64,000 bases of DNA from Halomonas sp. GTDB lineage: Bacteria; Pseudomonadota; Gammaproteobacteria; Pseudomonadales; Halomonadaceae. The notes below the pieces were generated by a model. That model searched no databases, had not been told where the DNA came from, and was given only the letters and a program-made list of their open reading frames with translations. Position 1 is the first letter of the stretch, and every line of letters begins with the position of its first letter. The position numbers and the translations under genes are program-made. Positions 34,228-42,980 of the stretch are shown piece by piece. The stretch covers positions 1-64,000 of the forward strand of contig NZ_DRFS01000005.1 of NCBI RefSeq assembly GCF_011050415.1, given 5' to 3'.

Positions 34228-34727
34228 ACGGACTCCTCCTCGCGCAGTTGCATGATGGCGCGCAGCACGATAGCGATCGCCTGCAGGAGAATCAGCACAG
34301 CGGCGACAATAATAACGCCTTTGATTGGGTAAACCGGGATAGAGACCATGCCATAGGTGGTTTCACCCCGGCTGAAGGAGCGCTCGAAAAAGCGCCATCC
34401 GTAGGTGATTAACATCCAGATAAAGGGCACGAAGAAAATCAGGTAACCCAGTACTTCAATAAGTGCCTGCTTCTTACGTGACAGCAAGCGCTTTAAAACA
34501 TCGACTTCAACGTGCACATGATGGCGCAGTCCATAGGCGGCCATCAGCATAAAGTGGGCACCAAAAAGCATTTTAGTAACATCAAACGCCCAGTCGCTGG
34601 GCCGTCCGAACAAAAAGCGTGACGCAATATCGTAAAGAACAATCAGAGTAATGATGGCAATCAATGGAGCAATGATGCGCCCGAAGAGCTCATTGATCGC
34701 ATCGATCGCCTTGGCAATCGCATTCAT
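34224..34727 (-). CDS. TRAP transporter small permease (DctQ family)
   Basis: 167 residues with four predicted membrane helices (IIAPLIAIITLIVLYDIASR, MLFGAHFMLMAAYGLRHH, LIFFVPFIWMLITYGW, VIIVAAVLILLQAIAIVLR). It is an accessory subunit that binds DctM and the substrate-loaded receptor. The HHVHVEVDVL stretch in the second loop is typical of DctQ. A strong hairpin separates it from the binding-protein gene, which probably sets a lower level of expression for the permeases. Confidence 0.9.
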   Translation of the reverse strand: MNAIAKAIDAINELFGRIIAPLIAIITLIVLYDIASRFLFGRPSDWAFDVTKMLFGAHFMLMAAYGLRHHVHVEVDVLKRLLSRKKQALIEVLGYLIFFVPFIWMLITYGWRFFERSFSRGETTYGMVSIPVYPIKGVIIVAAVLILLQAIAIVLRAIMQLREEESV

Positions 34728-34749
34728 GGAAGATCTCCGCGGTCAGCAC

Positions 34750-34777
34750 AAAAAACCGCCCCGGAGAATCGGGGCGG
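34750..34777 (-). terminator. Intra-operon hairpin/terminator after the binding-protein gene
   Basis: On the minus strand CCGCCCCG-ATTCTC-CGGGGCGG is followed by TTTTTTGTG. It stands in the 62-bp gap between the binding-protein and small-permease genes. Partial termination would give more binding protein than permease, a known arrangement for transport operons. Confidence 0.75.
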
Positions 34778-34789
34778 CACAGAAGCGCC

Positions 34790-35893
34790 TTATAGGCAGG
34801 CTTCGATCTCTTCCAATGAGGGGAGGTTATCCATGGTACGGCTCATGTTGAACGGAACCGAAACGTCGCGCCATTTGGCATAATCTTGTAGGTAGGTAAC
34901 CATAGACTGATAGACCTTGGCGTGGTCTTCGTTCTCACAGGCACCGCGAACGATGACTTCGTTAGTGATGTCTTGGATGCGCGCCAGGTCTTCCTCGGAG
35001 AACTGGTTAATGGTGATGCCAGCATCCAGGAACTTCTGAGTGGCATCAGTGGACTCGCGCTCGGACCATGCCAGCGACCAAGCCATTGTCGCATCAGCCG
35101 CAATTCTTAACTTCTGCTGGGTTTCTTCTGATAGCGCATCCCAGGCGTCAATGTTGATCATTACCCCGAACACGCTGGCAGACTGATGCCAGCCGGGCGT
35201 TGCCCAGTAATCGGCCACTTCAGCAAAACCTGCATTGTAGTCAACGCCAGGTGTGGAGAATTCGCCGGCATCGATAACGCCGCGCTCAATGGCTTGGTAC
35301 ACTTCGCCACCGGCGAGGGTTACTTGGGAGCCGCCTAACTCTTCAAGCACACGACCCTGGTCGCGGCCAGAAAGGCGTAGACGCTTACCTTCCAAGTCAG
35401 CGATGCTTTCAATCGGGGTACGGCCCATAAAGCCGGACTCATTATTCAGAGCGGCATAAGGTAGGTACATCATGTCGTACTGGCCGTAGATCTCTTCATA
35501 GAGCTCACGACCGCCCCACTGCTGAATCCAGTTAATATAGTCAACGGCGTTAAAGAGGCTGGTGGTGGTCGCAAGAGGAGAGAAGGCTGGGTTTAAACCT
35601 GCCCAATAGCCTGGCCAGTCGCCCGCGGCTTCAATGCTGCCGGTTTCCGTCGCATCAAATACTTCTGTGCCGGGCATTAGGGTGCCGCCCGCGCGGAAGT
35701 TAATTTGTAGTTCGTCGCCTGCTAGCTGGTTCACAAGCTCAGCCCAGTGCTGGTCAATCTTAATTAGGTCAAGATTGTCTGGCCAAGTAGAGGTCATTGT
35801 CCACTGCTCTTGCGCTTGGGCAGAGGACGTTAAGGCTGCGAAGGCAACGCCGGCTGCAAGGCTGGTGAGAGCGAATTTGGTCGTTTTTTTCAT
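34790..35893 (-). CDS. TRAP transporter substrate-binding protein (DctP family)
   Basis: 367 residues with a Sec signal (MKKTTKFALTSLAAGVAFAA, cleavage after AQA). The mature part starts EQWTMTSTWPDNLDL, and the conserved TRAP arginine lies in GKRLRLSGRDQGR (about 175-187). The sequence belongs to the group often annotated for dicarboxylate, mannitol/chloroaromatic or polyol-like compounds. The HisD-like and SDR genes downstream make a polyol sulfonate such as DHPS a candidate ligand. First gene of the operon, behind a 382-bp promoter region with a 12-bp palindrome. Confidence 0.9.
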   Translation of the reverse strand: MKKTTKFALTSLAAGVAFAALTSSAQAQEQWTMTSTWPDNLDLIKIDQHWAELVNQLAGDELQINFRAGGTLMPGTEVFDATETGSIEAAGDWPGYWAGLNPAFSPLATTTSLFNAVDYINWIQQWGGRELYEEIYGQYDMMYLPYAALNNESGFMGRTPIESIADLEGKRLRLSGRDQGRVLEELGGSQVTLAGGEVYQAIERGVIDAGEFSTPGVDYNAGFAEVADYWATPGWHQSASVFGVMINIDAWDALSEETQQKLRIAADATMAWSLAWSERESTDATQKFLDAGITINQFSEEDLARIQDITNEVIVRGACENEDHAKVYQSMVTYLQDYAKWRDVSVPFNMSRTMDNLPSLEEIEACL

Positions 35894-36275
35894 GATGTGT
35901 TTCCTGGTTTGGCGTGTAGCGTTATTAGTGTTTGTTAGCTGAATGCAGGAAAGTGCAGGTACGTAAGTTACGTTTACGTAAACATTGTTGTTAAAACGCT
36001 GCTTGGCTAAATTAGCACAACAGACCCGCTGCGATGCAATATCAGTTACGCAAAAGATTTCAACCGTACTTTTTCAAGTTTTTTGATAAATTAGTTTATT
36101 AAACAGTTGGTTATTGTTTTTATGAAAGGCATTGTGAATTATTCCTCAGCTTAAAAGCGTTGAAAGTAGTTAAAAGCTACAACCAAAGTTGTAAGCAAAA
36201 GGCTTGTACTGATAAGCCGAAAGCGATGCTGCAGCGGCGAGTCGTCGTGAAGCACTCATAAAGGGGAGGCAGTCG
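35894..36275. other. 382-bp intergenic region between the TRAP operon and tmcA
   Basis: A divergent promoter region. It contains the 12-bp perfect palindrome GTTTACGTAAAC (35972-35983) about 80 bp upstream of the binding-protein gene, an AT-rich central part (36060-36150) and the tmcA ribosome binding site GGGGAGG. No gene is visible inside it. Confidence 0.6.
35972..35983. promoter_or_regulatory. Perfect palindrome GTTTACGTAAAC, likely operator
   Basis: A 12-bp perfect inverted repeat within a longer ACGTAAGTTACGTTTACGTA stretch, in front of the TRAP operon. Such sites suit a GntR- or LacI-type repressor, but no regulator gene is adjacent. Confidence 0.4.
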
Positions 36276-38459
36276 GTGATTCAGCACACTCGTCAGGCGT
36301 GCTCAGTGGCAGCACTCACGCTTCACGCGCAACGCTTAGCCCGTCGTGGCTGGCGCCAGCTGGTATGGCTAAGGGGGGATGCGCACCAGTGCCGCACTCT
36401 TGCGCTGGCCTTATGGCAGGCCCATTCTTGGAAAGCGCCACTATGGGTCGGAGACCAAGCGTGGCAAGGTAATCAAAAGAGAATCGAAGGTGAATGCTTG
36501 CCACCTTCAGTGATTCTCTCGCCTCGCAAGGCACGCACTCGTCTAGGTGCTGAGCATCAGTTGATCGTACTTGACGCAAGCGTCAGCGGACTTGACCCCG
36601 AAGCGCTAGGCGCGCTTTCCGGTACTCTTGTTGCCGGTGGATTAATGCTGCTAATGACGCCGCCGAGCTTAGGCGCAACACCCGACCCAGATTACGCCCG
36701 TTTTGCCGATCATCCGCGACACTGGTCTGACCTTAGTGCTCACTATCTAGCACGCTTAGCCCGTCAGATGCATGCCTCTACTCAGATCGTCCATTGGATC
36801 GCGGGTCAAATGCCGCATCTGCCATTATTACCCGTCACCGAGACATCTGAGATATATCACGGCGATAGAGAATGCTTAAGCGCAGACCAAGCTTATGCGG
36901 TGAGTGAGCTGGTGGGCTTAAAGCGGCGGCGACCCCTGGTGATTACCGCTGATCGAGGGCGTGGTAAAAGCGCCGCGCTGGGCATTGCTTGCGCGCGCTT
37001 GTTAACCGCTGCTTCACTACATAAACCCAGGCGCATTGTGATTACCGCCCCGCGGCTGAGCTCGGTAGCAAGCGTGTTTGAGCGGGTAGCCGCGCTTTGC
37101 CCTCATGGGCGTCTGGCCTCTGCGGGTCACTTCTTGTTAACGCAGGGGAGTGAACTGGTTTTTTTACCGCCGGATCTACTCACCGAGCAGCTGAACGCTC
37201 AGCAGCAGGGGGGGGATGGCAGTTATTTGATGGTTGATGAGGCGGCTGCCATTCCCGCCGCGCTGCTTGGTCAGTGGTTATCGGCTTTCCCGCGTATTGC
37301 CTTTGCCACCACGGTGCATGGCTATGAAGGCTCTGGCCGAGGATTCGCGCTACGCTTTCGCGACACGCTCGAACGGCTGACGCCACAGTGGAAGGCGCTG
37401 GCGCTGAAAGCGCCCATTCGCTGGCGGACTGGCGACCCGTTGGAAGCCATGATTAATCAACTGCTACTGTTAAAAGCACCGCTGCCTATTGCTCAGCAGG
37501 TGGGTGGCGAAGTGGTTACAAAACTAATTGAGCGTGCTTCGCTTAGTCAGCAAGATGCTACCTTAGAAAAGCTGTTCGGGCTTTTGGTGCAGTCTCACTA
37601 CCGCACCTCGCCAAACGATCTGCGCCAACTGCTGGATGGCCCGGGGACGGCAGTGCGTATTATTGGGCAGGAGAATGAGCCGCAGGCGGTGTTGGTGACC
37701 CGTGAAGAGGGCGGCTTTGCCCCTGCGCTTGCCAACCAGGTGGCCCGGGGAGAGCGGCGCCCTCAGGGGCATTTGCTAGCGCAATCACTTGCCACCCATG
37801 CTGGTAGTCGTGACGCGCTGACTGCTCGCTGGCGCAGGGTGGCGCGTATCGCTACCCATCCAGAGCGGCGGCGGCAAGGCTTGGGAAGAGCGCTGTTAGA
37901 GGACGATATCGCCGATGCCAAACGGCAGGGCATAGCGCTGTATGGTGCTACCTTTGGTGCTGAAGCGTCGCTGCTACGGTTTTGGCTGGCGCAAGGTTTC
38001 ATGCCGGTGCGGCTGGGCGTCAGCCGAGAAACCGCCACCGGCGAGTTTGCGGTGATGGTGGCAAAAGCGTTGAATGGCGAGGGCGAAGTGGTGCTTGCTG
38101 ATCTAAGCGAGCGCTTTCAAGCCGCGTTAACCGGCCTGCTGGCGTTTGAACTTAAGGCGCTGTCTGCTGAAGTGGTCGTTTTGTTACTAAGCCAACTACC
38201 AAGCGTGGCGCTTAGCGCTCGCGAGCAGCAGGATATTGAAGATGTGGCTACGGCCCACCGTGACCCGGCGCTAGCTCGCCCGGCCTTGCAAGCGCTAGCC
38301 CGGCAGGCAAGCCACTACTCCTTTATGCTTCAGTGTCAGCAGGCGCAGCGGCTAGCGGCCTGGGCGTTCCAAAATGTGCCGCTAGCGAGCGGTCATAAAG
38401 AGGCGGTGAGTGCTTTGCGCCATGCTGTCGCAGCGTTGCGTGATCAGGTTAATCAATAG
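36276..38459 (+). CDS. tmcA: tRNA(Met) cytidine acetyltransferase
   Basis: 727 residues. Order of domains: N-terminal Rossmann-like domain (to about 190), ATPase/helicase module with Walker A TADRGRGKSAALG (about 224) and MVDEAAAIP (about 318), GNAT module with RVARIATHPERRRQGLGRAL (about 520-540), and a C-terminal tRNA-binding part. It uses ATP and acetyl-CoA to make N4-acetylcytidine at the wobble base of elongator tRNA-Met. GTG start with GGGGAGG 8 nt upstream. Stands alone, 84 bp before pepD. Confidence 0.93.
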   Translation: MIQHTRQACSVAALTLHAQRLARRGWRQLVWLRGDAHQCRTLALALWQAHSWKAPLWVGDQAWQGNQKRIEGECLPPSVILSPRKARTRLGAEHQLIVLDASVSGLDPEALGALSGTLVAGGLMLLMTPPSLGATPDPDYARFADHPRHWSDLSAHYLARLARQMHASTQIVHWIAGQMPHLPLLPVTETSEIYHGDRECLSADQAYAVSELVGLKRRRPLVITADRGRGKSAALGIACARLLTAASLHKPRRIVITAPRLSSVASVFERVAALCPHGRLASAGHFLLTQGSELVFLPPDLLTEQLNAQQQGGDGSYLMVDEAAAIPAALLGQWLSAFPRIAFATTVHGYEGSGRGFALRFRDTLERLTPQWKALALKAPIRWRTGDPLEAMINQLLLLKAPLPIAQQVGGEVVTKLIERASLSQQDATLEKLFGLLVQSHYRTSPNDLRQLLDGPGTAVRIIGQENEPQAVLVTREEGGFAPALANQVARGERRPQGHLLAQSLATHAGSRDALTARWRRVARIATHPERRRQGLGRALLEDDIADAKRQGIALYGATFGAEASLLRFWLAQGFMPVRLGVSRETATGEFAVMVAKALNGEGEVVLADLSERFQAALTGLLAFELKALSAEVVVLLLSQLPSVALSAREQQDIEDVATAHRDPALARPALQALARQASHYSFMLQCQQAQRLAAWAFQNVPLASGHKEAVSALRHAVAALRDQVNQ

Positions 38460-38542
38460 AGCTGCATGCTTTGGCTGATTAGCTTTTCCAAATTAACCTA
38501 GAGCGGTTAGAGTAGGCCGATTGCCGATAATGAAGAGTCTCC

Positions 38543-40006
38543 ATGAACGCACATCTTGAAGCGCTGACGCCCCCCTTGGTTTGGCGTCACTTTCGTACGC
38601 TCTGTAACACGCCGCGCCCCTCTGGGCATGAAGCAGCCCTCGTCGCTACGCTGGAAGCCTGGGCCGATAGCCTGGGGCTCGCTCACGACCGCGACGCCTT
38701 TGGTAATTTACGCATTCGTAAGCCGGCTTCCCCTGGCTGTGAGCAGGCGCTTGGCGTGATACTCCAGGGCCACCTGGATATGGTCGCCCAGGCCAATAGT
38801 GGCCACCGCCACGACTTCACCCGCGACCCTATCAGTACCTATGTGGCCGACGGCTGGCTGCACGCCGATGGCACCACGTTAGGCGCCGATAACGGTATGG
38901 GGGTGGCGGCTATTTTAGCGCTGCTAGAAGATTCTGAGCTTACTCATGGGCCGCTAGAAGCACTATTCACGTTGGAAGAAGAGACCTCCATGGGTGGGGC
39001 GCTGAATCTGGCAGAGAATTGGCTAGAAGGCTCGCTGCTGCTTAATCTGGATAGCGAAGATCGTGGTCAGGTCTATATTGGCTGCGCGGGTGGCGCTGAT
39101 GTGGAAGTGAATGCACAGTTGCCCAGTGCCGCCGTTAGTGATCACGAGCAGGTCATCAATATAGCGCTGACTGGCCTCAAAGGCGGTCACTCTGGGCTGG
39201 ATATCCATCAGCCGCTAGGTAATGCTAACCGCTTATTGATTAGAGTATTACGCTCCTTGGAAGCATTTGATGCCCGCCTGTTAAGCTACCACGGCGGCAC
39301 ATTGCGCAATGCCATTCCTCGCGAAGCGTTTGCCCAGGTAGCACTGCCTGCTGATGATGTTGACGCCGCTATTGCGGCCATTGGCGACCTTAAAGCGATT
39401 CTGCAAAAAGAGCTGGGTAGCGGCGATAGTGGTCTTGAGATAGCCGTTGAACGGTTAACGGACTTACCAGCGGCAGAACCTCTAACCCTGGATGCCAGCG
39501 CCATGCTGATCGCTGCATTGCATGCGGCTCCCTGCGGCGTCGAGCGAATGAGTGCCGATGTACCTGGGGTAGTGGAAACCTCCAATAACCTGGGTGTGTT
39601 AAGCCTTGAGCAAGGGCGACTACACGTATGTGCACTGGTGCGTTCACTGCACGACAGCGCGGTAGTGGCCATGGCAGACCGCTTTCAAGCTTTGTTTGGT
39701 TTGATTGGTGCGCGGGTAAAAGTCGAGAATGGCTATCCAGGTTGGGCACCTAACCCCGAAGGCGCACTGCTGGCACGGTTTAAAACACGCCATGCGGCGT
39801 TGTTAGGGCGCGAGCCTGAAGTGAAGGTCATTCACGCCGGGCTTGAGTGCGGCATTTTAGGTAGCAAGTACCCCCATCTGGATATGATCTCATTTGGCCC
39901 GCTGATTCGCGGCGCCCATTCGCCCGATGAACGAGTGGAGTTAGCTTCGGTGGAGGAGTTTTGGTTGATGCTGAAGGCATTGATCGAAGATCTTGCCCAA
40001 AAGTAG
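38543..40006 (+). CDS. pepD: Aminoacyl-histidine dipeptidase (M20 family)
   Basis: 487 residues of the PepD/carnosinase-type metallopeptidases. Metal ligands: His in GHLDMVAQ, Asp in LGADNGMG, catalytic Glu pair in LEEETSMGG (about 147-155), and the late His in RGAHSPDERVE. The lid domain (GLKGGHSGLDIHQPLGNANR) lies between. It hydrolyses Xaa-His and other dipeptides in the cytoplasm. It follows tmcA on the same strand and ends at a terminator shared with dps. Confidence 0.93.
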   Translation: MNAHLEALTPPLVWRHFRTLCNTPRPSGHEAALVATLEAWADSLGLAHDRDAFGNLRIRKPASPGCEQALGVILQGHLDMVAQANSGHRHDFTRDPISTYVADGWLHADGTTLGADNGMGVAAILALLEDSELTHGPLEALFTLEEETSMGGALNLAENWLEGSLLLNLDSEDRGQVYIGCAGGADVEVNAQLPSAAVSDHEQVINIALTGLKGGHSGLDIHQPLGNANRLLIRVLRSLEAFDARLLSYHGGTLRNAIPREAFAQVALPADDVDAAIAAIGDLKAILQKELGSGDSGLEIAVERLTDLPAAEPLTLDASAMLIAALHAAPCGVERMSADVPGVVETSNNLGVLSLEQGRLHVCALVRSLHDSAVVAMADRFQALFGLIGARVKVENGYPGWAPNPEGALLARFKTRHAALLGREPEVKVIHAGLECGILGSKYPHLDMISFGPLIRGAHSPDERVELASVEEFWLMLKALIEDLAQK

Positions 40007-40011
40007 GCCGC

Positions 40012-40046
40012 AAAAAAACGGCACCCAAGAGTGCAAGGGTGCCGTT
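40012..40046. terminator. Bidirectional terminator between pepD and dps
   Basis: AAAAAAACGGCACCC and GGGTGCCGTTTT flank AAGAGTGCAA; both strands have a T-run after the stem, fitting the convergent genes. Confidence 0.9.
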
Positions 40047-40065
40047 TTGACCTCAAGGCTTGCGC

Positions 40066-40542
40066 TTATTTGCTTAAATAGGCGTTTAGCATCCAGACGG
40101 TTTTCTCTTGCTCACGAATATAGTCTCCCGCTTGGGCGGCGGTGCCTTCGTCGTCAGCGTCAGAGGCTATCGCAAGCAGCTCACGCTGCAACTCGATAAT
40201 CGTTTGATAGCCTTTCAGAACACCTTTGACACAGGTCTTGCCGTCGTGGACATCTTTGTCCTCTTGGATACGTGACAGCGTGACATAGTCACTGTAGGCG
40301 TGAACTGGCTTGTGCCCGAGGGTCAGAATACGCTCGGCAACTTCATCTACCTTAGTCAGTAGGTCGGTATAAAACTCTTCAAACTTAGCGTGAAGTTCAA
40401 AGAAGTCACTGCCTCTGACGTTCCAGTGATAGCCACGTACGTTCATGTAAAAAATCTGGTAATTGGCCAGCAGGTGATTAAGCTTTTCGGCGAGTTGGCT
40501 GGCACTGCCTTCGTGTAGGCCAATACTGTTGGTGTCGCTCAT
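40066..40542 (-). CDS. dps: Dps-family DNA-protecting ferritin
   Basis: 158 residues. The inter-subunit ferroxidase site is present: His in VRGYHWNVRGSDFF (about 36-49), Asp and Glu in LHAKFEEFYTDLLTKVDEVAERI (about 51-73). Dps assembles as a dodecamer, binds and protects DNA, and oxidises Fe(II) with hydrogen peroxide, which prevents hydroxyl radical formation. The N-terminus lacks the Lys-rich tail used for DNA binding in E. coli, so the protein may act mainly as an iron store. It has a strong GGGAGG ribosome binding site (AGGGAGGTAGAC). Confidence 0.92.
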   Translation of the reverse strand: MSDTNSIGLHEGSASQLAEKLNHLLANYQIFYMNVRGYHWNVRGSDFFELHAKFEEFYTDLLTKVDEVAERILTLGHKPVHAYSDYVTLSRIQEDKDVHDGKTCVKGVLKGYQTIIELQRELLAIASDADDEGTAAQAGDYIREQEKTVWMLNAYLSK

Positions 40543-40783
40543 TGTCTACCTCCCTGTCCTATGCCACTCAATGTGGCGTTTGATACGTGTAAATCAGCAT
40601 AAAGCGCCTTGAGACTGATGCAAAACAAGTTTTGTTCATCGCTGCCATAGCGCAAAAGCATTATCAATTTTGCTATCGTTTCTAGCCTTCTGTGACTTAC
40701 ATGCTGGCGATGCAGCCGCTTTTCAAGGCCCGGTTGAAAAAGCCGCCGCCTCCCTTTCCCATTAATAGCTAAAAAAATATCCA

Positions 40784-41920
40784 CTAAGGTGCGGGAGCCA
40801 TCCACAGGCGCACCAGGCTTTCACAACGAGCCTCCAAAAGCTCGGCAGTACGCGGCAACGCTTCTTCTAATGTCATCGGGCCGTCGGCGAGCGCAAACGC
40901 TGCTGTAACGCCTTCATCCAAGCACGCTTGCCAGCCATCGCCAAGACTGCCAGCCAGCACAATGACCGGCTTGTTAAGTCGTTGAGCGGCGCGAGAAACA
41001 CCAATGGGCGTTTTGCCCGCCAGGCTCTGGCCATCCAGACGGCCTTCACCGGTAATCACCAAATCCGCGCGCGCCAGCCGCGCTGACATATCGGCCTGCT
41101 GCATGATCATCTCAATACCGGGCTTCAAGGTGGCATTAAAAAATGCCCGTGCCGCAAACCCCATTCCACCAGCAGCGCCTGCGCCGGGTAACTCGCGATG
41201 ATCCTGGCCCAATACCTGCGCGCTTATATCGGCAAAGTGGCTAAGCGCTTGGTCTAGCTGTTCAACTTCCTGGGGTGACGCACCTTTTTGCGGGCCGAAT
41301 ACCGCGCTGGCACCGCGCTCGCCCAGCAGCGGGTTGTCTACATCAACAGCGGCTTCTAAAGTGAGCCCGCTGAGGCGTGGGTCTAGTTCATCCACGTTTA
41401 GGCTTGCCAGTTGGCTAAGCGCAGCGCCGCCCGGAGGAAGTGGCTTACCATTTTGATCAAGCAGACGAGCGCCCAATGCCTGCAGCATGCCCGCGCCACC
41501 ATCGTTGGTGGCGCTGCCACCGAGTAGTAGAAGGGCCTTTTCAGCTCCCTGATCAAGCGCTGCGCATAGCAGTTCGCCCACGCCAAACGTAGAAGTATGG
41601 AGCGCGGTACGCTCACTGGCGGAAAGATGTTGTAAGCCGCTGGCTTCTGCCAGTTCAATAAACGCGGTACGCTGCTCGCCTAGCCAGCCCCAGGCTGCTT
41701 GACGCTTACGACCAAGGGCATCCTGCACTTCTAGTTGGCGGCGTTCAGCACCCGTAGCAGCGATCAGTGCGTCCAAACTGCCTTCGCCGCCATCCGCTAG
41801 CGGGCAGGTCTGAACATGTGCATCTGGCACTGCAGACTGCACCCCGCGCGCCATCGCCGCAGCGGCCTCTTGAGCGCTCAGCGCATCTTTAAAACTGTCG
41901 GGGCAAAGCAATATATTCAT
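40784..41920 (-). CDS. Glycerate 2-kinase (GarK/GlxK type)
   Basis: 378 residues from ATG 41920 (MNILLCPDSFKDALSAQEAA), with GTGGAG 9 nt upstream. Family features: LADGGEGSLDAL, GVGELLCAALDQG, LLLGGSATNDGGAGMLQALG and VITGEGRLDGQSLAGKTPIG. It phosphorylates D-glycerate with ATP, feeding photorespiratory-type C2 or sugar-acid breakdown into glycolysis. No glyoxylate carboligase or tartronate semialdehyde reductase genes are next to it, so the source of glycerate is unknown here. Confidence 0.92.
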   Translation of the reverse strand: MNILLCPDSFKDALSAQEAAAAMARGVQSAVPDAHVQTCPLADGGEGSLDALIAATGAERRQLEVQDALGRKRQAAWGWLGEQRTAFIELAEASGLQHLSASERTALHTSTFGVGELLCAALDQGAEKALLLLGGSATNDGGAGMLQALGARLLDQNGKPLPPGGAALSQLASLNVDELDPRLSGLTLEAAVDVDNPLLGERGASAVFGPQKGASPQEVEQLDQALSHFADISAQVLGQDHRELPGAGAAGGMGFAARAFFNATLKPGIEMIMQQADMSARLARADLVITGEGRLDGQSLAGKTPIGVSRAAQRLNKPVIVLAGSLGDGWQACLDEGVTAAFALADGPMTLEEALPRTAELLEARCESLVRLWMAPAP

Positions 41921-42039
41921 TAGCACGAACTCCACGAAACGTTCTCATCAATACAGTGTCATTAGATATAGCTATTATTAGCGAGCTTAGCGCGCTAGCC
42001 AGCGGCAAACCAGCGGCCGCGTCCGTTAAAGGATTTAAC

Positions 42040-42624
42040 ATGAAGTTGATACCGATAAGCTTAACCTGCCTGCTGGTGCTTGCTGGCTGCCAAGCGGTTC
42101 CTGATCGCTTACCGCAGGCGGAACCAGCCCCCGCAGCCTCGTGCTACTTCCCCATTAATGCGCCTACCAGTGCCGAATCAGCGCTAGAAGCCAGCATAGC
42201 GTTAAAAACCAGTGTGGATGTGCTTACTGAGTGGGGATTCACCTTAACTTCTACCGATACCACATTGGGATTGGTTAGTGCCAGCCGCGAGCGTGCGCTG
42301 CATGGCTATTACGACCCTTACGACAATGCCTATGGCTATGGTCGAGGCATGCGTGTATTTGGCGGTTTAGGCTTTGGTCGCGGTTCGGGCATCGGTATCG
42401 GTATGGGGGGTGGGTTTGGTGGGGGAATTGGCCAGCAACCAGTCGAAGTAGAGCGCGTATCGCTTCTGGTGAATAACGATCATGTGCGAATCTCTCGTGA
42501 TGTTCGCCGCTTTGACCATGTGGGAGACATGCGCGAATCCTACAATGCTAGCAATGATGATTTCTGTCAGCGCTTTCAAACCCGTTTTGAACAAGCCGTA
42601 CCCATGACCAGGAGCCCACTATGA
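42040..42624 (+). CDS. Glycine-rich lipoprotein, first of a related pair
   Basis: 194 residues from ATG 42040, chosen because AAAGGA is 7 nt upstream and the lipobox then lies right (MKLIPISLTCLLVLAGCQAV, acylated Cys17). After a Pro/Ala linker comes an alpha-beta segment (SALEASIALKTSVDVLTEWG, then FTLTSTDTTLGLVSASRE), a Tyr/Gly stretch (YGYGRGMRVFGGLGFGRG, then GIGIGMGGGFGG) and a C-terminal strand region. Membrane anchored, presumably facing the periplasm. Function unknown. It overlaps the next lipoprotein gene by 4 bp, which carries the same alpha-beta pattern, and both lead into the DUF1007/NicO genes. Confidence 0.75.
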   Translation: MKLIPISLTCLLVLAGCQAVPDRLPQAEPAPAASCYFPINAPTSAESALEASIALKTSVDVLTEWGFTLTSTDTTLGLVSASRERALHGYYDPYDNAYGYGRGMRVFGGLGFGRGSGIGIGMGGGFGGGIGQQPVEVERVSLLVNNDHVRISRDVRRFDHVGDMRESYNASNDDFCQRFQTRFEQAVPMTRSPL

Positions 42625-42980
42625 AGATTCGCCATTGGCTGGCGCTGGGGCTGCTCGGGGGGCTAACAGGTTGTGCCACCACAACGCCGCTGGAGCCCCG
42701 TGAACTTGTCTATGCCACCTCGTCGGAAGAGACCTTTCGTGAGGCCGTTGAGCTGATGATAGAGCAGGGCTACGTGGTGCGGCATGCTGACCTATCGCTT
42801 GGCAGAGCGGAAGCATCGCTAGCCCGCTGGCCAGAATATCGGCTGCAGCTTCAAGTAAGTGAAGAGGGCAGTAGTAGCCGTGTGCGCGTGTCGGCGCTGC
42901 GTGGCGGCCAGCCATTACCTTCCTATTTGCTAGACCCTTGGCTTGTCGCTTTACAGCATAAATTGGGAGTTGCACCATGA
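42621..42980 (+). CDS. Small lipoprotein, second of a related pair
   Basis: 119 residues with a lipoprotein signal (MKIRHWLALGLLGGLTGCAT, Cys18). The body TFREAVELMIEQGYVVRHAD followed by LSLGRAEASL repeats the helix-then-strand pattern of the preceding lipoprotein (SVDVLTEWGFTLTSTDTTLG), so the two are probably diverged duplicates. Function unknown. It overlaps its neighbours on both sides by 4 bp (ATGA), so all three genes 42040-43642 are coupled. Confidence 0.75.
   Translation: MKIRHWLALGLLGGLTGCATTTPLEPRELVYATSSEETFREAVELMIEQGYVVRHADLSLGRAEASLARWPEYRLQLQVSEEGSSSRVRVSALRGGQPLPSYLLDPWLVALQHKLGVAP

Noticed and set aside
40539..40805. 88-codon frame between dps and glycerate kinase
   Set aside because: Overlaps both flanking genes' ends, no family resemblance and no ribosome binding site; the region looks like a promoter for dps.
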